Shown: in pieces, positions 8,281-17,084 of the stretch
Layout of the letters: each line of letters begins with the position of its first letter
Position numbering within the stretch: the stretch's first letter is position 1
DNA from: JAIOSM01 sp023143455
GTDB taxonomy: Bacteria > Desulfobacterota > Desulfobacteria > Desulfobacterales > Desulfobacteraceae
Direction: 5' to 3'
Assembly: GCA_030632885.1 (NCBI GenBank)
Contig: DAOVTW010000026.1
Coordinates: 1-44,280, forward strand
DNA: 44,280 bases
Program-made: the position numbers and the translations under genes
Notes under the pieces: model-generated
Database searches by the model: none
Told to the model about the DNA's origin: nothing
What the model saw: only the letters and a program-made list of their open reading frames with translations

Positions 8281-9180
8281 TCAAAAACTGTAAGACCTGC
8301 TGGCTTTTAACAATCTTTCACGCTGAAGCAACCGCTTATCTGCTTTTCTTCTACGCTTTCGCTCCTCAAGGGCTTCCTGTCTTGTCATTGCCCTGAGCTC
8401 TTTTTCCCGCTCAAGCCATCTCTTGTCTGCTTCTTCTCTTCGTTTTTGCTCTTGGGCTGCTTCTCTTTCTGCCTGGGCTCTAAGTTCTTTTTCGCGTTCA
8501 AATAGCTCTTCATCTGCCCTTTCTCTTCGTTTTTGTTCTTCTAAAGCTTCTTTAGCCGCCTTCTCGTTAAGCTCCTCTTCCCGGGCAAAGCGCTCTTTTT
8601 CCGATTCAGCTTTTTGTTTTTGATCCTCAGCAACTTTATTGTCTGCCTCAGCCTTACGAGCTTTTTCTTGTTCAAGACGCTTTTGTTCAGCCTCTTGCTT
8701 CTCAGCTCGCTCGCGTGCTTCTTTTTTATCTGCTTCTTCGTTATTCTCTTGTTTTTTTTTCATACGATTTCTATCTGATTGCATTTGATCTGGTTTTTCT
8801 GTTTGAAATTGTTCCTGACCTTTTGTTAAATTTAACTTTAAAGGATGTATATTCCCAACATCAATTTTAAAGGCTTGTGATGATATAAATAAATTGTCTT
8901 CATTCTTTGGTACTTTAACAACAAAATATTTATTTTTTGCAAAATATTCTCGCAACCATTGTCTATAAGCATGATTCTTCCCCGTCAAAACAAGAAGCTT
9001 AGAATTATTCTTAAAATTAATATGAATTGAATGATAAATAAAAGGAGAATAAGATAATTCAGACTGATGCTGGACTTCTTTATAATATTCTTCAACAAGC
9101 TCAACAACGAAGTCTCTTGCGAAACAAGGAGAAATAGAAAATACAAATAACAAACAATATATCATCAGTTTTTTCATCAA
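8281..9180 (-). CDS. exported protein with a long charged repeat helix
   Basis: The family is unrecognised. The 299-aa product starts with a signal peptide (KKLMIYCLLFVFSISPCFA). A small domain follows (about 22-125) with a beta-alpha pattern and the segment LLVLTGKNHAYRQWLREYF. Residues about 130-299 are almost entirely Glu, Lys, Arg, Ala and Gln and should form one long helix or coiled coil. The last part holds three near-repeats of about 28 residues, each starting EQKRR/EERKRR-x-ADE/K and containing xLEREKELRA. The resemblance to TolA domain II or a TonB linker suggests a periplasm-spanning spacer. The gene is divergent from the B12-riboswitch operon, but no functional link is shown. Confidence 0.65.
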   Translation of the reverse strand: MMKKLMIYCLLFVFSISPCFARDFVVELVEEYYKEVQHQSELSYSPFIYHSIHINFKNNSKLLVLTGKNHAYRQWLREYFAKNKYFVVKVPKNEDNLFISSQAFKIDVGNIHPLKLNLTKGQEQFQTEKPDQMQSDRNRMKKKQENNEEADKKEARERAEKQEAEQKRLEQEKARKAEADNKVAEDQKQKAESEKERFAREEELNEKAAKEALEEQKRRERADEELFEREKELRAQAEREAAQEQKRREEADKRWLEREKELRAMTRQEALEERKRRRKADKRLLQRERLLKASRSYSF

Positions 9181-9256
9181 CAGACCTTATTAACAGCTAT
9201 TTATAAAATAAAGAAATTTGGATATAGAATGATTATCGACATATTTAATAAAAATC

Positions 9257-9288
9257 TTGACAGTACTTCTACTTTGAAGTAATTAAAT
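9257..9288 (+). promoter_or_regulatory. promoter with internal palindrome upstream of the B12 riboswitch
   Basis: A perfect TTGACA lies at 9257-9262. The -10 is less clear: TTAAAT at 9283-9288 is the best match, with long spacing. Inside the promoter, TACTTC (9264-9269) and GAAGTA (9276-9281) form a perfect 6-bp inverted repeat with a 6-base gap, which is a possible operator. Transcription would start just before the riboswitch P1 stem at 9298. Confidence 0.45.
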
Positions 9289-9297
9289 ATAAAAAGT

Positions 9298-9458
9298 TTG
9301 CTCAGGTGCTTAATGCTTAAGAGGGAACCCTGTGAAATTCAGGGACGGGCCCGCCGCTGTATTCGGGGACAAAAGCCGTAGATTATGCCACTGTTTTTTA
9401 AAAATGGGAAGGCGCGGTGAGTAGAGTGATCCGAAAGTCAGAAGACCTGCCTGAGCAA
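9298..9458 (+). ncRNA. cobalamin riboswitch
   Basis: This is an adenosylcobalamin-type aptamer. The P1 stem pairs TTGCTCAGG (9298-9306) with CCTGAGCAA (9450-9458). Conserved core elements are in order: GAGGGAACCCTGTGAAATTC, then GGGCCCGCCGCTGTA, GCCACTG, TGGGAAGG, and the B12 box CCGAAAGTCAGAAGACCTGC. It lies about 120 bases before the TonB-dependent receptor gene. Binding of B12 should favour the terminator at 9513-9546 and switch off the uptake genes. Confidence 0.95.
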
Positions 9459-9512
9459 TTGTAGTGTTTTACGGACAAAAAATACTATATGATCTTGAGT
9501 AAAATATGGGAC

Positions 9513-9546
9513 ACCCTGGATCGATACTGTCGGTTCGGGGTTTTTT
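9513..9546 (+). terminator. intrinsic terminator, riboswitch expression platform
   Basis: ACCCTGGATCGA (9513-9524) pairs with TCGGTTCGGGGT (9530-9541) over 12 bp with a few G-U pairs and a 5-base loop. A run of T follows (9541-9546). It sits between the B12 aptamer and the receptor start codon, so control is likely at transcription termination rather than only at translation. Confidence 0.8.
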
Positions 9547-9578
9547 GTTTTCCGGACCAAAATATTTTGAGAGGAAAA

Positions 9579-11549
9579 ATGAAACAATTATTTTATTTAA
9601 GTGCTATTCTATTCTCCCTTGTACTTCCAGGAACCTTGATTGCCAATGAAGTCATATCTCTGGGTGAAGTGGTTGTAACAGCAGGAAGAGTAGAAGAGAA
9701 AACAAGAGAGATCACATCCAATGTAACAATTATTGATGAGGAAGAAATAAAAAACTCATCAGCAAAAGATCTCGGTGAATTATTGACTGAAAAGGCTATA
9801 GGACACAGCCACAAATATCCGGGTGCTTTAAATGCAATCGGTATTCGCGGCTTCAGGACAGAAACCCATGGTAATGACCTTGAAGGTCATGTGTTAATTC
9901 TTGTCAATGGTCGGAGAGCAGGTACAGGCAACACTGCCAAGATTAATACCAGCAACATAGAAAAAGTAGAAATAATAAGGGGACCTGCCTCTGTTCAATA
10001 CGGTTCTGCTGCTATGGGCGGAGTCGTAAACGTTATTACCAAACAGGGGAAGGATAAGCCCACTTTCTTTGCTGAAGGAACACTGGGAAGTTTTGGTTAT
10101 AAGAAAAAAAGTGTGGGAGCTTCAGGTAAATATAAATTGTTTGATTTTTCCGGCAGTTTTACTACTGAGTCTAAAGATGACTACGACACTGCCAATGGGG
10201 AAAGATACTACAACACCGGATATAAACAAAAAGACAACTTAAATTTAAATTTAGGTTATGAGTTTTTGCCCAACAACCGTATCGGTATCATTTACAATTG
10301 TTATGATGCCGATCATATAGGTTCAGCAGGATATCTGAGTCAAAATGATCTTGATGACTATAAAAATTCAAGCAACAAAACAATTGATTTTAGTTATGAC
10401 GGCGAGATTCAGAATGGTCGTTTTTCCTGGCAGACCAGATATTTCAACACTAAGGATAAAGATAAAGATTTTGATCCCATAGCAAGCAACCCTGACGGAT
10501 GGGACGATGGTATTCCATCTGAAAAGAAAACCAATCAAAAGGGAGTCCAGGCACAGGTATCCTATGATCAGAAATATCTTCTTCTTACTGCCGGTATTGA
10601 CTGGGTAAATTACAAAATAGAAGATGATACCTGGTCCCCGAAAGAAACTAAATATGACAATCCTGCCGGTTTTTTATTTGCTAAAACCAGACTTTTTGAT
10701 GAAAAATTCATAATTTCAAGTGGCATGAGATATGACAAATATGAAGTCGATATGAAAGAGGAAGGAAAAAAAGAGAAAGATAATCACACATCTCCCCAAC
10801 TTGGCGTGGCATATCTCCTTACAAATGGTTTTAAACTGAGAGCAAACTATGGTGAGGCATTCAAAATGCCTTCTGCACAGCAGTTGGCTGCGGATTACAC
10901 TGCCTGGTGGACGAATTATGTGGGTAACCCTAATTTAAAACCGGAAAAAAGTGGGACTTATGAAGCTGGTATAGACTTCTCATACGCCTCTTTCGATTCT
11001 TCTGTTACATATTTTCATACCGATTTCAAAAATAAAATAGTCAGCTATACAACAGCAGGTGGTGACAAATCATGGGAAAACCTTGGGAAAGCTGAAATAG
11101 AGGGCATTGAAGGTAACCTCTCCTATGATGTAGGTTCCTTTTTTTCCTGGGATTATCAGATAAAACCCTATGCAAGCCTTACATATCTCACCAAATATAA
11201 AGATAAAGAAACTAATGATGACCTCAAGTATACATCTGATCTTCAGATATCATACGGCATCACGATTTCCGATTTTAAAGGGTTCTCTGCCAATCTAAGC
11301 CTTTGCTACACGGGAAAACAAAAAATCGACGATTGGGAAAACGGTGGTTGGACACCACCAGTAATAGAAAAAAACAGCTTTACAGTTGCCAATTTGACTG
11401 TCAGTAAAAAAATCTTAGATTCTTCAAAATATGGAGGTATTACCTTGAGAGGCGAGATTCAAAACCTTTTTAACAAGGATTGTGAGTATGTTCAGGGCTA
11501 TCCCATACCGGGAAGGAGCTTCTTTCTTAGTTTGAGGTATGATTTCTAA
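9579..11549 (+). CDS. btuB: TonB-dependent outer-membrane receptor, probably for cobamides
   Basis: This 656-aa beta-barrel receptor has a signal peptide (LFYLSAILFSLVLPG), then a TonB box-like EVVVTAGR. The plug domain spans about 40-150, with IGIRGFRTE, NGRRAGTG, IEIIRGPASVQYGSAAMGG and VVNVITK. The 22-strand barrel ends in the aromatic residue F, as outer-membrane proteins do. The ATG at 9579 is chosen because GAGAGGAAAA precedes it and the signal peptide then begins properly. The in-frame start at 9489 would place the terminator hairpin inside the gene. Control by a cobalamin riboswitch and the following BtuF genes make B12 or a cobamide the most likely cargo. The symbol rests on that context. 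Confidence 0.88.
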   Translation: MKQLFYLSAILFSLVLPGTLIANEVISLGEVVVTAGRVEEKTREITSNVTIIDEEEIKNSSAKDLGELLTEKAIGHSHKYPGALNAIGIRGFRTETHGNDLEGHVLILVNGRRAGTGNTAKINTSNIEKVEIIRGPASVQYGSAAMGGVVNVITKQGKDKPTFFAEGTLGSFGYKKKSVGASGKYKLFDFSGSFTTESKDDYDTANGERYYNTGYKQKDNLNLNLGYEFLPNNRIGIIYNCYDADHIGSAGYLSQNDLDDYKNSSNKTIDFSYDGEIQNGRFSWQTRYFNTKDKDKDFDPIASNPDGWDDGIPSEKKTNQKGVQAQVSYDQKYLLLTAGIDWVNYKIEDDTWSPKETKYDNPAGFLFAKTRLFDEKFIISSGMRYDKYEVDMKEEGKKEKDNHTSPQLGVAYLLTNGFKLRANYGEAFKMPSAQQLAADYTAWWTNYVGNPNLKPEKSGTYEAGIDFSYASFDSSVTYFHTDFKNKIVSYTTAGGDKSWENLGKAEIEGIEGNLSYDVGSFFSWDYQIKPYASLTYLTKYKDKETNDDLKYTSDLQISYGITISDFKGFSANLSLCYTGKQKIDDWENGGWTPPVIEKNSFTVANLTVSKKILDSSKYGGITLRGEIQNLFNKDCEYVQGYPIPGRSFFLSLRYDF

Positions 11550-11577
11550 AAAGATCAAAGTTCAAGATAAAAGGATA

Positions 11578-11621
11578 GGGGCTATAAAAAAAATAAAGAA
11601 TCAAATTTTCAGATTAGCCCC
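11578..11621 (+). other. inverted repeat between receptor and binding-protein genes
   Basis: GGGGCTA (11578-11584) and TAGCCCC (11615-11621) could pair around a 30-base AT-rich loop. The poor T-run after it (GCTTTAAT) makes it a weak terminator at most. It could act as a partial attenuator or mRNA-stability hairpin within the B12 operon. Confidence 0.3.
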
Positions 11622-11651
11622 GCTTTAATAAAAATTTAAGGAACATTGCCA

Positions 11652-13652
11652 ATGAAAAAACTAAACTTTATAATATTATTTTTAGCTATATGTTTTATTC
11701 CCATAGATCATTGCTTTGCCTTTCCTGTAAAGTTTGTAGACGATTCCGGGAAAACTTTTATAATTAAAGAAAAACCAAACAGGGTTATATCTCTGGTGCC
11801 TAATATAACTGAGATTATATTTACACTTGGTGCAAATGAATCTCTTAAAGGAACAACTTATCACAGTATTTTTCCTTCAGAGAACTCTTTAATAAAGGTT
11901 GTTGGAGGATTTTTTAATCCATCAGTAAAAGCTGTTGCTAACTTAAATCCTGATATGATCTTTATCTCAAACCTTCATACAGAGATACGAAAATATTTTA
12001 AAAACCAAAATGTGAAAATAATTGAATTTGGGACATCTTCGGTGTCTGATGGACTTGAGAACATACTTCTTCTTGGAAAAATCTTTAACAAAGAAGGCAA
12101 GGCTCTTTTTCTTAAAAAAACAATTGATGATGAAATAAATCTTATAACAAAAAAACTTAATCTTATTGAACCAAAAAAAAGCAAAAAAGTTATGCGGCTC
12201 ATGGGACGTACCAAGGTTATGACTCCGGGCAGCGGCTCTTTTCAAAACGATATTATTGAGTTGGCTGGCGGTATTGTTCATGATTTTAACAGGAATGGCA
12301 AGGTTATTACTGTGACAAAAGAAGAATGGATGAAATTCAATCCGCAAGTTCTTTATGGATGCGGCAAAGATAATGAAATAGAAAAAAATATCCTGAATCT
12401 CCCGGGATGGAAAGATGTTGATGCTGTAAAAAATAACAGAATCTATTACTTCCCCTGTGATCTGACATGCAGAGCCGGCACCAATACAGGTTACTTTGTT
12501 CAATGGCTTGCAGCTTCCATTTATGGAAAAGAATTTGCATCAAAGGAGAACAGAGTTCTTGAGGAAAGAATCAGCACCATTCGTAAAATTGATTGCAATC
12601 TTGACTATGTTAAAAATATCAGAATTGATGAAGCAAATATCTTTGATTTTAAAAATAAATCTCTGGTCATTGATTTAAAAACGCCTATGACAACACTCTC
12701 TACTCTTGAAGGACAAAGAGATGGGGTTAAAACACTTGTCAATCATTACACCCCCCCTTCAAACTGGCTAATTGATCACAGCCATGGGATTGATTCAATC
12801 AGAGATCGGATATGTGCAGCTTTGGAACTTAATAAAGATGAAACAAGTATCCTCATTACCGGTGCTGATATGAATAATCTTGCTGTAACAAAAGAAAGTT
12901 TTAAAGCACTTGAAGTGTACGCTTTTGTCACAGCCGGAGTAAGTTCCAATGCCATGAGAATGGGAAAAGACAAAGGTAGTTATTATGAACCTGGAACAAT
13001 CAATATTATCATAATGCCTAATATACAAATGAGCAAAAGAGCCATGACAAGATCAATTATAACAATAACAGAAGCAAAAACTGCAGCTCTCCTTGATATG
13101 GACATTAGGTCAAGTTATAAAAATGGTGCATATCGGGCAACCGGAACAGGCACTGACAATGTCATGATTGTTCAGGGAACAGGTCGGGTCATTGATAATA
13201 CCGGAGGACATACCAAACTTGGTCAATTGATTGCAAAAGCAGTATATAGAGGAGTTAAAAAAGCTATAGCAAAGCAAAACAAAATAACTGCCCACAGGAA
13301 TATATTTCAACGCCTTAAAGAAAGAGGTATAACAATATACAGTCTTATTGCTAACGAAGAGTGTGATTGCGGTCGTAGCAAGAATCAATTTGCAGGGGAA
13401 GTTGAAGAATTATTGCTCAACCCAATATATGCAGGGTTTATGGAAATGGCTTTCTCTTTAAGTGACGATTATGAAAAAGGGCTGATCAAGGATATTTCAT
13501 TATTTCAAAAACTATCCAATTCAATTGCTTTAGAAATTTGTGACAATAACATGAAAGACAGTATAGATATTATTAAAAAGCCCAAACTACCTCTTGTAAT
13601 TAAAATTGCACTGAATGCACTCTTTAATGGTATTTATCACAGGAGTCTATAA
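11652..13652 (+). CDS. fusion of periplasmic B12-binding protein (BtuF-like) and CbiZ amidohydrolase
   Basis: The 666-aa product begins with a signal peptide (hydrophobic FIILFLAICFIPI, likely cleavage after CFA). The BtuF-like type III binding protein domain spans about 25-310, with RVISLVPNITEIIFTLGA near the start and an ELAGGI segment in the second lobe. A CbiZ (adenosylcobinamide amidohydrolase) domain follows from about 335: EGQRDG near 353, GVSSNAMRMG near 430, TEAKTAALLD, and ATGTGTDNVMIV near 495. A further C-terminal helical part extends to 666. The ATG at 11652 is preferred over TTG 11646 because AAGGAA is properly spaced. CbiZ cuts the nucleotide loop off cobamides for remodelling and is normally cytoplasmic; here the signal peptide predicts export. 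No BtuC or BtuD gene is present nearby. Confidence 0.88.
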   Translation: MKKLNFIILFLAICFIPIDHCFAFPVKFVDDSGKTFIIKEKPNRVISLVPNITEIIFTLGANESLKGTTYHSIFPSENSLIKVVGGFFNPSVKAVANLNPDMIFISNLHTEIRKYFKNQNVKIIEFGTSSVSDGLENILLLGKIFNKEGKALFLKKTIDDEINLITKKLNLIEPKKSKKVMRLMGRTKVMTPGSGSFQNDIIELAGGIVHDFNRNGKVITVTKEEWMKFNPQVLYGCGKDNEIEKNILNLPGWKDVDAVKNNRIYYFPCDLTCRAGTNTGYFVQWLAASIYGKEFASKENRVLEERISTIRKIDCNLDYVKNIRIDEANIFDFKNKSLVIDLKTPMTTLSTLEGQRDGVKTLVNHYTPPSNWLIDHSHGIDSIRDRICAALELNKDETSILITGADMNNLAVTKESFKALEVYAFVTAGVSSNAMRMGKDKGSYYEPGTINIIIMPNIQMSKRAMTRSIITITEAKTAALLDMDIRSSYKNGAYRATGTGTDNVMIVQGTGRVIDNTGGHTKLGQLIAKAVYRGVKKAIAKQNKITAHRNIFQRLKERGITIYSLIANEECDCGRSKNQFAGEVEELLLNPIYAGFMEMAFSLSDDYEKGLIKDISLFQKLSNSIALEICDNNMKDSIDIIKKPKLPLVIKIALNALFNGIYHRSL

Positions 13653-13658
13653 TCTGAT

Positions 13659-14525
13659 ATGGAAAAAATCATAAAAAAAATATTTGTATATTTGTTATTT
13701 TATTTGACTATTCATTTTTGCTTTTTGCAAAATATTGGTTTGGCATCTGAAAAATGCCCTGAAAGGATTATCTCTTTAGGTCCTGTTATTACAGATATGA
13801 TCTATCTGCTTAATGCTCAAGAAAGACTCATTGGTGTTACTATCTATTGCGTTATACCAGCAGCAGAGCCAAAAGAAATAATAGGCAGTGTTATGTTAAT
13901 GAATATTGAAAAAATCATCGCTCTTGCACCTGACCTTGTTGTTGCAAATGCCTTGACCAGCCAAGACCAAATCAAAGTATTAAAAAAACATGGGATAACT
14001 GTAATAAAATTTACAACTCCAAAAAGTTTTTTGGAAATATGTCAGCATCTTTTGGATCTTGGAGCAATAATTGGCAGGCATAAAAAAGCGATAGAGATAG
14101 TTAACAATGCAAAATATGAAGTTAATAAAATCAAATCAAACGTTAAAAACCTTGAAAAAAGAAAAGTATTCATACAGATAGGGATGAAACCCCTTAAAAC
14201 AGCTGCTAAGGATACTTTTATAAATGAATATATTGAATTTGCAGGGGGTAAAAATATTGCTTTTAATGCTACAAATGGTATTTTCAGTAGAGAACAAGTA
14301 ATACAAGAAAATCCAGATATTATATTTATTGCCACAATGGGGTCATCAAAAAAAGCTGGAAAAACTGAAAAACAATCATGGATGCGATTTAAGTTCCTTA
14401 AATCATACAAAAATAATGAAATCCATATTCTTGATCCGGATATTGTATGCAGCCCTACCCCAGTAATATTTGCCCAGGGGCTTAAGGATTTTTATCACTA
14501 TATTCATCCAGAGTTAAAAAAATAA
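13659..14525 (+). CDS. periplasmic cobalamin-binding protein (BtuF-like)
   Basis: This 288-aa protein has a signal peptide (IFVYLLFYLTIHFCFL) and a helical-backbone type III solute-binding fold: ERIISLGPVITDMIYLL near residue 35, EKIIALAPDLVVANALTS near 85, and IEFAGGKNIAF near 195. It resembles the N-terminal half of the gene 6 bases upstream, so the locus carries two such binding modules, only one with CbiZ. Within the riboswitch-led operon it should hand cobamides to an ABC permease encoded elsewhere. An Fe-siderophore role is possible for the family but the riboswitch argues for B12. Confidence 0.82.
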   Translation: MEKIIKKIFVYLLFYLTIHFCFLQNIGLASEKCPERIISLGPVITDMIYLLNAQERLIGVTIYCVIPAAEPKEIIGSVMLMNIEKIIALAPDLVVANALTSQDQIKVLKKHGITVIKFTTPKSFLEICQHLLDLGAIIGRHKKAIEIVNNAKYEVNKIKSNVKNLEKRKVFIQIGMKPLKTAAKDTFINEYIEFAGGKNIAFNATNGIFSREQVIQENPDIIFIATMGSSKKAGKTEKQSWMRFKFLKSYKNNEIHILDPDIVCSPTPVIFAQGLKDFYHYIHPELKK

Positions 14526-14958
14526 CGATTTAATCTATGTCAATCATGAACATACAACTCTTGGAAATCTTGCAAACATTCTCGAACAAAAATCAAAAGG
14601 TCAGGAAAATCCAGGAGTTCTTCTTTTTGCAGAAAAAAACAAGTCGTCAGAACAAAGAGAATCTAAATAAAAATAAAGAATTGTTTAAAATTACAGAGCC
14701 TTTTTATAAAAAAAAACCTTTGCTCAAATACCCGCTCAAAGCTAAAAGACGAGGGTATGAAGGCACAGTTGAATTAATGGTACAAGTATCTATGAAAGGA
14801 AAAGTTTCAAATTTATGGGTTTTTAAGTCAAGCAATTATAAATCACTTGATAACCATGCTGTCAAAATTGTTAAAAATTGGATTTTTGAGCCGGGTAAAA
14901 AAGATGGAAAACCTACAAAATATGGGTAAAAATTCCTGTAAAGTTTAAACTGAAATAA
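14518..14958 (+). pseudogene. relic of an exbD-tonB cassette, frameshifted
   Basis: Two pieces in different frames make sense as decayed energy-transducer genes. In the frame ending at TAA 14668-14670, a segment with TTLGNLANILEQKSKGQENP and GVLLFAEKN resembles the periplasmic part of ExbD. From about 14690 another frame gives a typical TonB C-terminal domain: KYPLKAKRRGYEGTVELMV, GKVSNLWVFKSS, VKNWIFEPG. That frame stops at TAA 14927-14929. A shift of -1 at the AAAA before it restores the expected last strand, IWVKIPVKFKLK, ending at 14958. No TonB membrane anchor is present. An ATG at 14537 could open the TonB frame but would read the ExbD part out of frame. The ExbD match is less sure than the TonB match. 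Confidence 0.6.
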
Positions 14959-14960
14959 AG

Positions 14961-17018
14961 TTAATCAATTATCTCAATTTTATAAGCATTGAGGCTTGCA
15001 CCTGGCTTTGTATCCCGTACCTCCTTAAGACTAACACCCTTAACTCCCTCTTCAAGTGTTTTTCTTGAATGTATTCCCAAAATTATAGTTTTCGCCATTA
15101 TAATTCCATTAGCAATTATTAAGGGCTTGCCTGGATTATTCTCTATCCATTTAATAATGCTTTCTCTTTCAAACTCAAGATTTTTGATTTTCAGTTTTTG
15201 CTTTCCAATTTTCTGAGTCAATTCCTCAATTTGTTTTTCTAATTCTTTATTTTTTTCTAAATTAAGTTCGAGTTTTTCTTCAGCCTGCTCACTTTCTGTT
15301 TGTAGCTCTTTAAGTTTTTCTTTTATACCTTCTGGATATTCTATCCCTTTGTCACCCTCTTTCATTGAATCCATTTTAGAGATAATCCTTATCTGGAAAG
15401 CTTTGGAACTATTAATAATTTGATTGTATTCATCAATTCCTTTTTCGATTTTTTCTTTTTCTTCGTTCTTTTTTTCTTGAGTTTTAACCATCTCATCAAG
15501 AACTTCATTAAAATCTTTAATAGCAATTTTATTGATCTGCAATTCTTTTTCAGAAAACATGTCAAATCCAACTCTAATAGTGCTTGGCTTTCCTTTTACT
15601 GTTCCAATATCTTTAACAAACACACCCATTTTTGATGTAATTTCTGAAGAGATAACTTTCCCGGCAGTCATAGAACACTTGCCTCTATTCACAATTGTTG
15701 CATCTATTATCTCTTTATTAACTGATACTTCCCCCATACAGGTAATATTGGATTTATGAATAAATTTTGCAGAGATATCCCCATTAACATACATTTCTCC
15801 ACTGTTAATACCATTTAAAATGTCTACATCGCCCTGGGCCTCGATAATTCCATCATCAATCTCTATGGCTTTAATATTATTCCCTTTAACCTGAAAGCCG
15901 CTTTTAATACACCCTTTAATATTTATATTGCCCTCATAGTCAATGTGCCCGGTTTTATAATCCACATTACCCTCAATTACATATTCTTTCTTCACACAAA
16001 TCTCACCGATTGATGAAATTTTTGGATGTCCATTAGCTATAGCCACTACCTGAAAACCATTCTCAGATAATTTTACCCCTTTACCTATTTTTATCTTAAT
16101 ATCAGTTGCAGAATTTACAGGTATAGTTTCTCCATATATATTTTTACCTGGCACACCTTCAACCATTGGAATTTTCTCGGCTAAGACCATTTCCTTTTCA
16201 ACCTGGGGAATTTTACCTCTATCTTTGAAATCAATTTGCCCGTCTGTGTTAACTCCACCTGCTTTTAAATGTTCAGTATCAAAAAAACAATCTACTTTTG
16301 CATCTTTTCCGTGCACAGGTTTAATCCCCTGGGCAATTCGAAAAGGCTTATCTTCAAACACATGGGATTTTAAAAAGCTGATTATCATTTCATTAGAAAC
16401 GATCCCGAAAATTATATCTTTATCAATCAGAATATCCTTAATATCGTTTAAAGTACAAGATTTATCAAAGGCTTCTGTTTTAAGAAAAAATGCAGATAGA
16501 AAATCCCCAGCAATTTGCAACTTTAAACCATAGGATATAAGCTTAGGTTCCATTAATAATGGGTTTTTTGTATTACTATCTCCTCCATCATTAGAAGATT
16601 TTTCAATCTCTTTGACAACTTTTTTCTGAAACCCTAAAACCAAATCACGTTGTTTTCCTGTAATCAAACCAGCTTCAATAAGCATTTCACCTATGAGTTT
16701 TGGCTTCCTGCTATTGATTATATCATTTTCCTGTTCTTCAAGAATAAAATCTAAATTGTTTTTACTGATTAAACCTTTTTTAATGGCAATGGCACCAAAT
16801 TTAACTTCTGGTTTAATATCTTTTAATATTTTTATGGAAGCCATTAATTTTTCAATATTTTCAGAAGAAATGAGTTTATTGGAAACAAAATATCTGATTA
16901 ATTCCTTGTCAATATTATTATCACCTCTAGAACAAGTCAACAAAGCTTTATCAAGCTCTTCTTTTGAAAGAAATTTATTTTTTATTGCCAGTTTCCCGAT
17001 TAAAGGGTATTTCTCCAT
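14961..17018 (-). CDS. FapA-type DUF342 beta-helix protein
   Basis: This 685-aa cytoplasmic protein has an N-terminal helical region (about 1-130) with two related segments (IGKLAIKNKFLSKEELDKA and GAIAIKKGLISKNNLDFILE), as in the helical domain of many deltaproteobacterial regulators. The FapA/DUF342 part spans about 170-500: a parallel right-handed beta-helix with GVPGKNIYGETIPV, VDYKTGHIDYEGNINIKG and repeated G-D/N-V steps. A coiled coil runs from about 505 to 620. The ATG at 17018 is chosen because TTGGAG precedes it; the longer frame to 17060 has no such site. DUF342 proteins in Vibrio influence flagellum or polar functions. No flagellar gene is near, so the role here is open. Confidence 0.8.
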   Translation of the reverse strand: MEKYPLIGKLAIKNKFLSKEELDKALLTCSRGDNNIDKELIRYFVSNKLISSENIEKLMASIKILKDIKPEVKFGAIAIKKGLISKNNLDFILEEQENDIINSRKPKLIGEMLIEAGLITGKQRDLVLGFQKKVVKEIEKSSNDGGDSNTKNPLLMEPKLISYGLKLQIAGDFLSAFFLKTEAFDKSCTLNDIKDILIDKDIIFGIVSNEMIISFLKSHVFEDKPFRIAQGIKPVHGKDAKVDCFFDTEHLKAGGVNTDGQIDFKDRGKIPQVEKEMVLAEKIPMVEGVPGKNIYGETIPVNSATDIKIKIGKGVKLSENGFQVVAIANGHPKISSIGEICVKKEYVIEGNVDYKTGHIDYEGNINIKGCIKSGFQVKGNNIKAIEIDDGIIEAQGDVDILNGINSGEMYVNGDISAKFIHKSNITCMGEVSVNKEIIDATIVNRGKCSMTAGKVISSEITSKMGVFVKDIGTVKGKPSTIRVGFDMFSEKELQINKIAIKDFNEVLDEMVKTQEKKNEEKEKIEKGIDEYNQIINSSKAFQIRIISKMDSMKEGDKGIEYPEGIKEKLKELQTESEQAEEKLELNLEKNKELEKQIEELTQKIGKQKLKIKNLEFERESIIKWIENNPGKPLIIANGIIMAKTIILGIHSRKTLEEGVKGVSLKEVRDTKPGASLNAYKIEIID

Positions 17019-17084
17019 CAACTTAGCTCCAATAAAAATTTTAACTGGTAATCTAAACATTGAAAATTATTGCATTAATGTGAA

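Noticed and set aside
8281..8760. Repetitive DNA considered as a tandem repeat or CRISPR-like array
   Set aside because: The repeats are imperfect, in frame, and explained by the charged helical repeats of the encoded protein.
9489..9578. Upstream in-frame start that would add 30 residues to the TonB-dependent receptor
   Set aside because: It would place the riboswitch terminator inside the coding region and bury the signal peptide. GAGAGGAAAA before 9579 decides the start.
11967..12503. 178-codon frame antisense to the BtuF-CbiZ gene
   Set aside because: It lies wholly inside a well-supported gene and has a low-complexity Phe/Lys/Ile composition typical of an antisense shadow.
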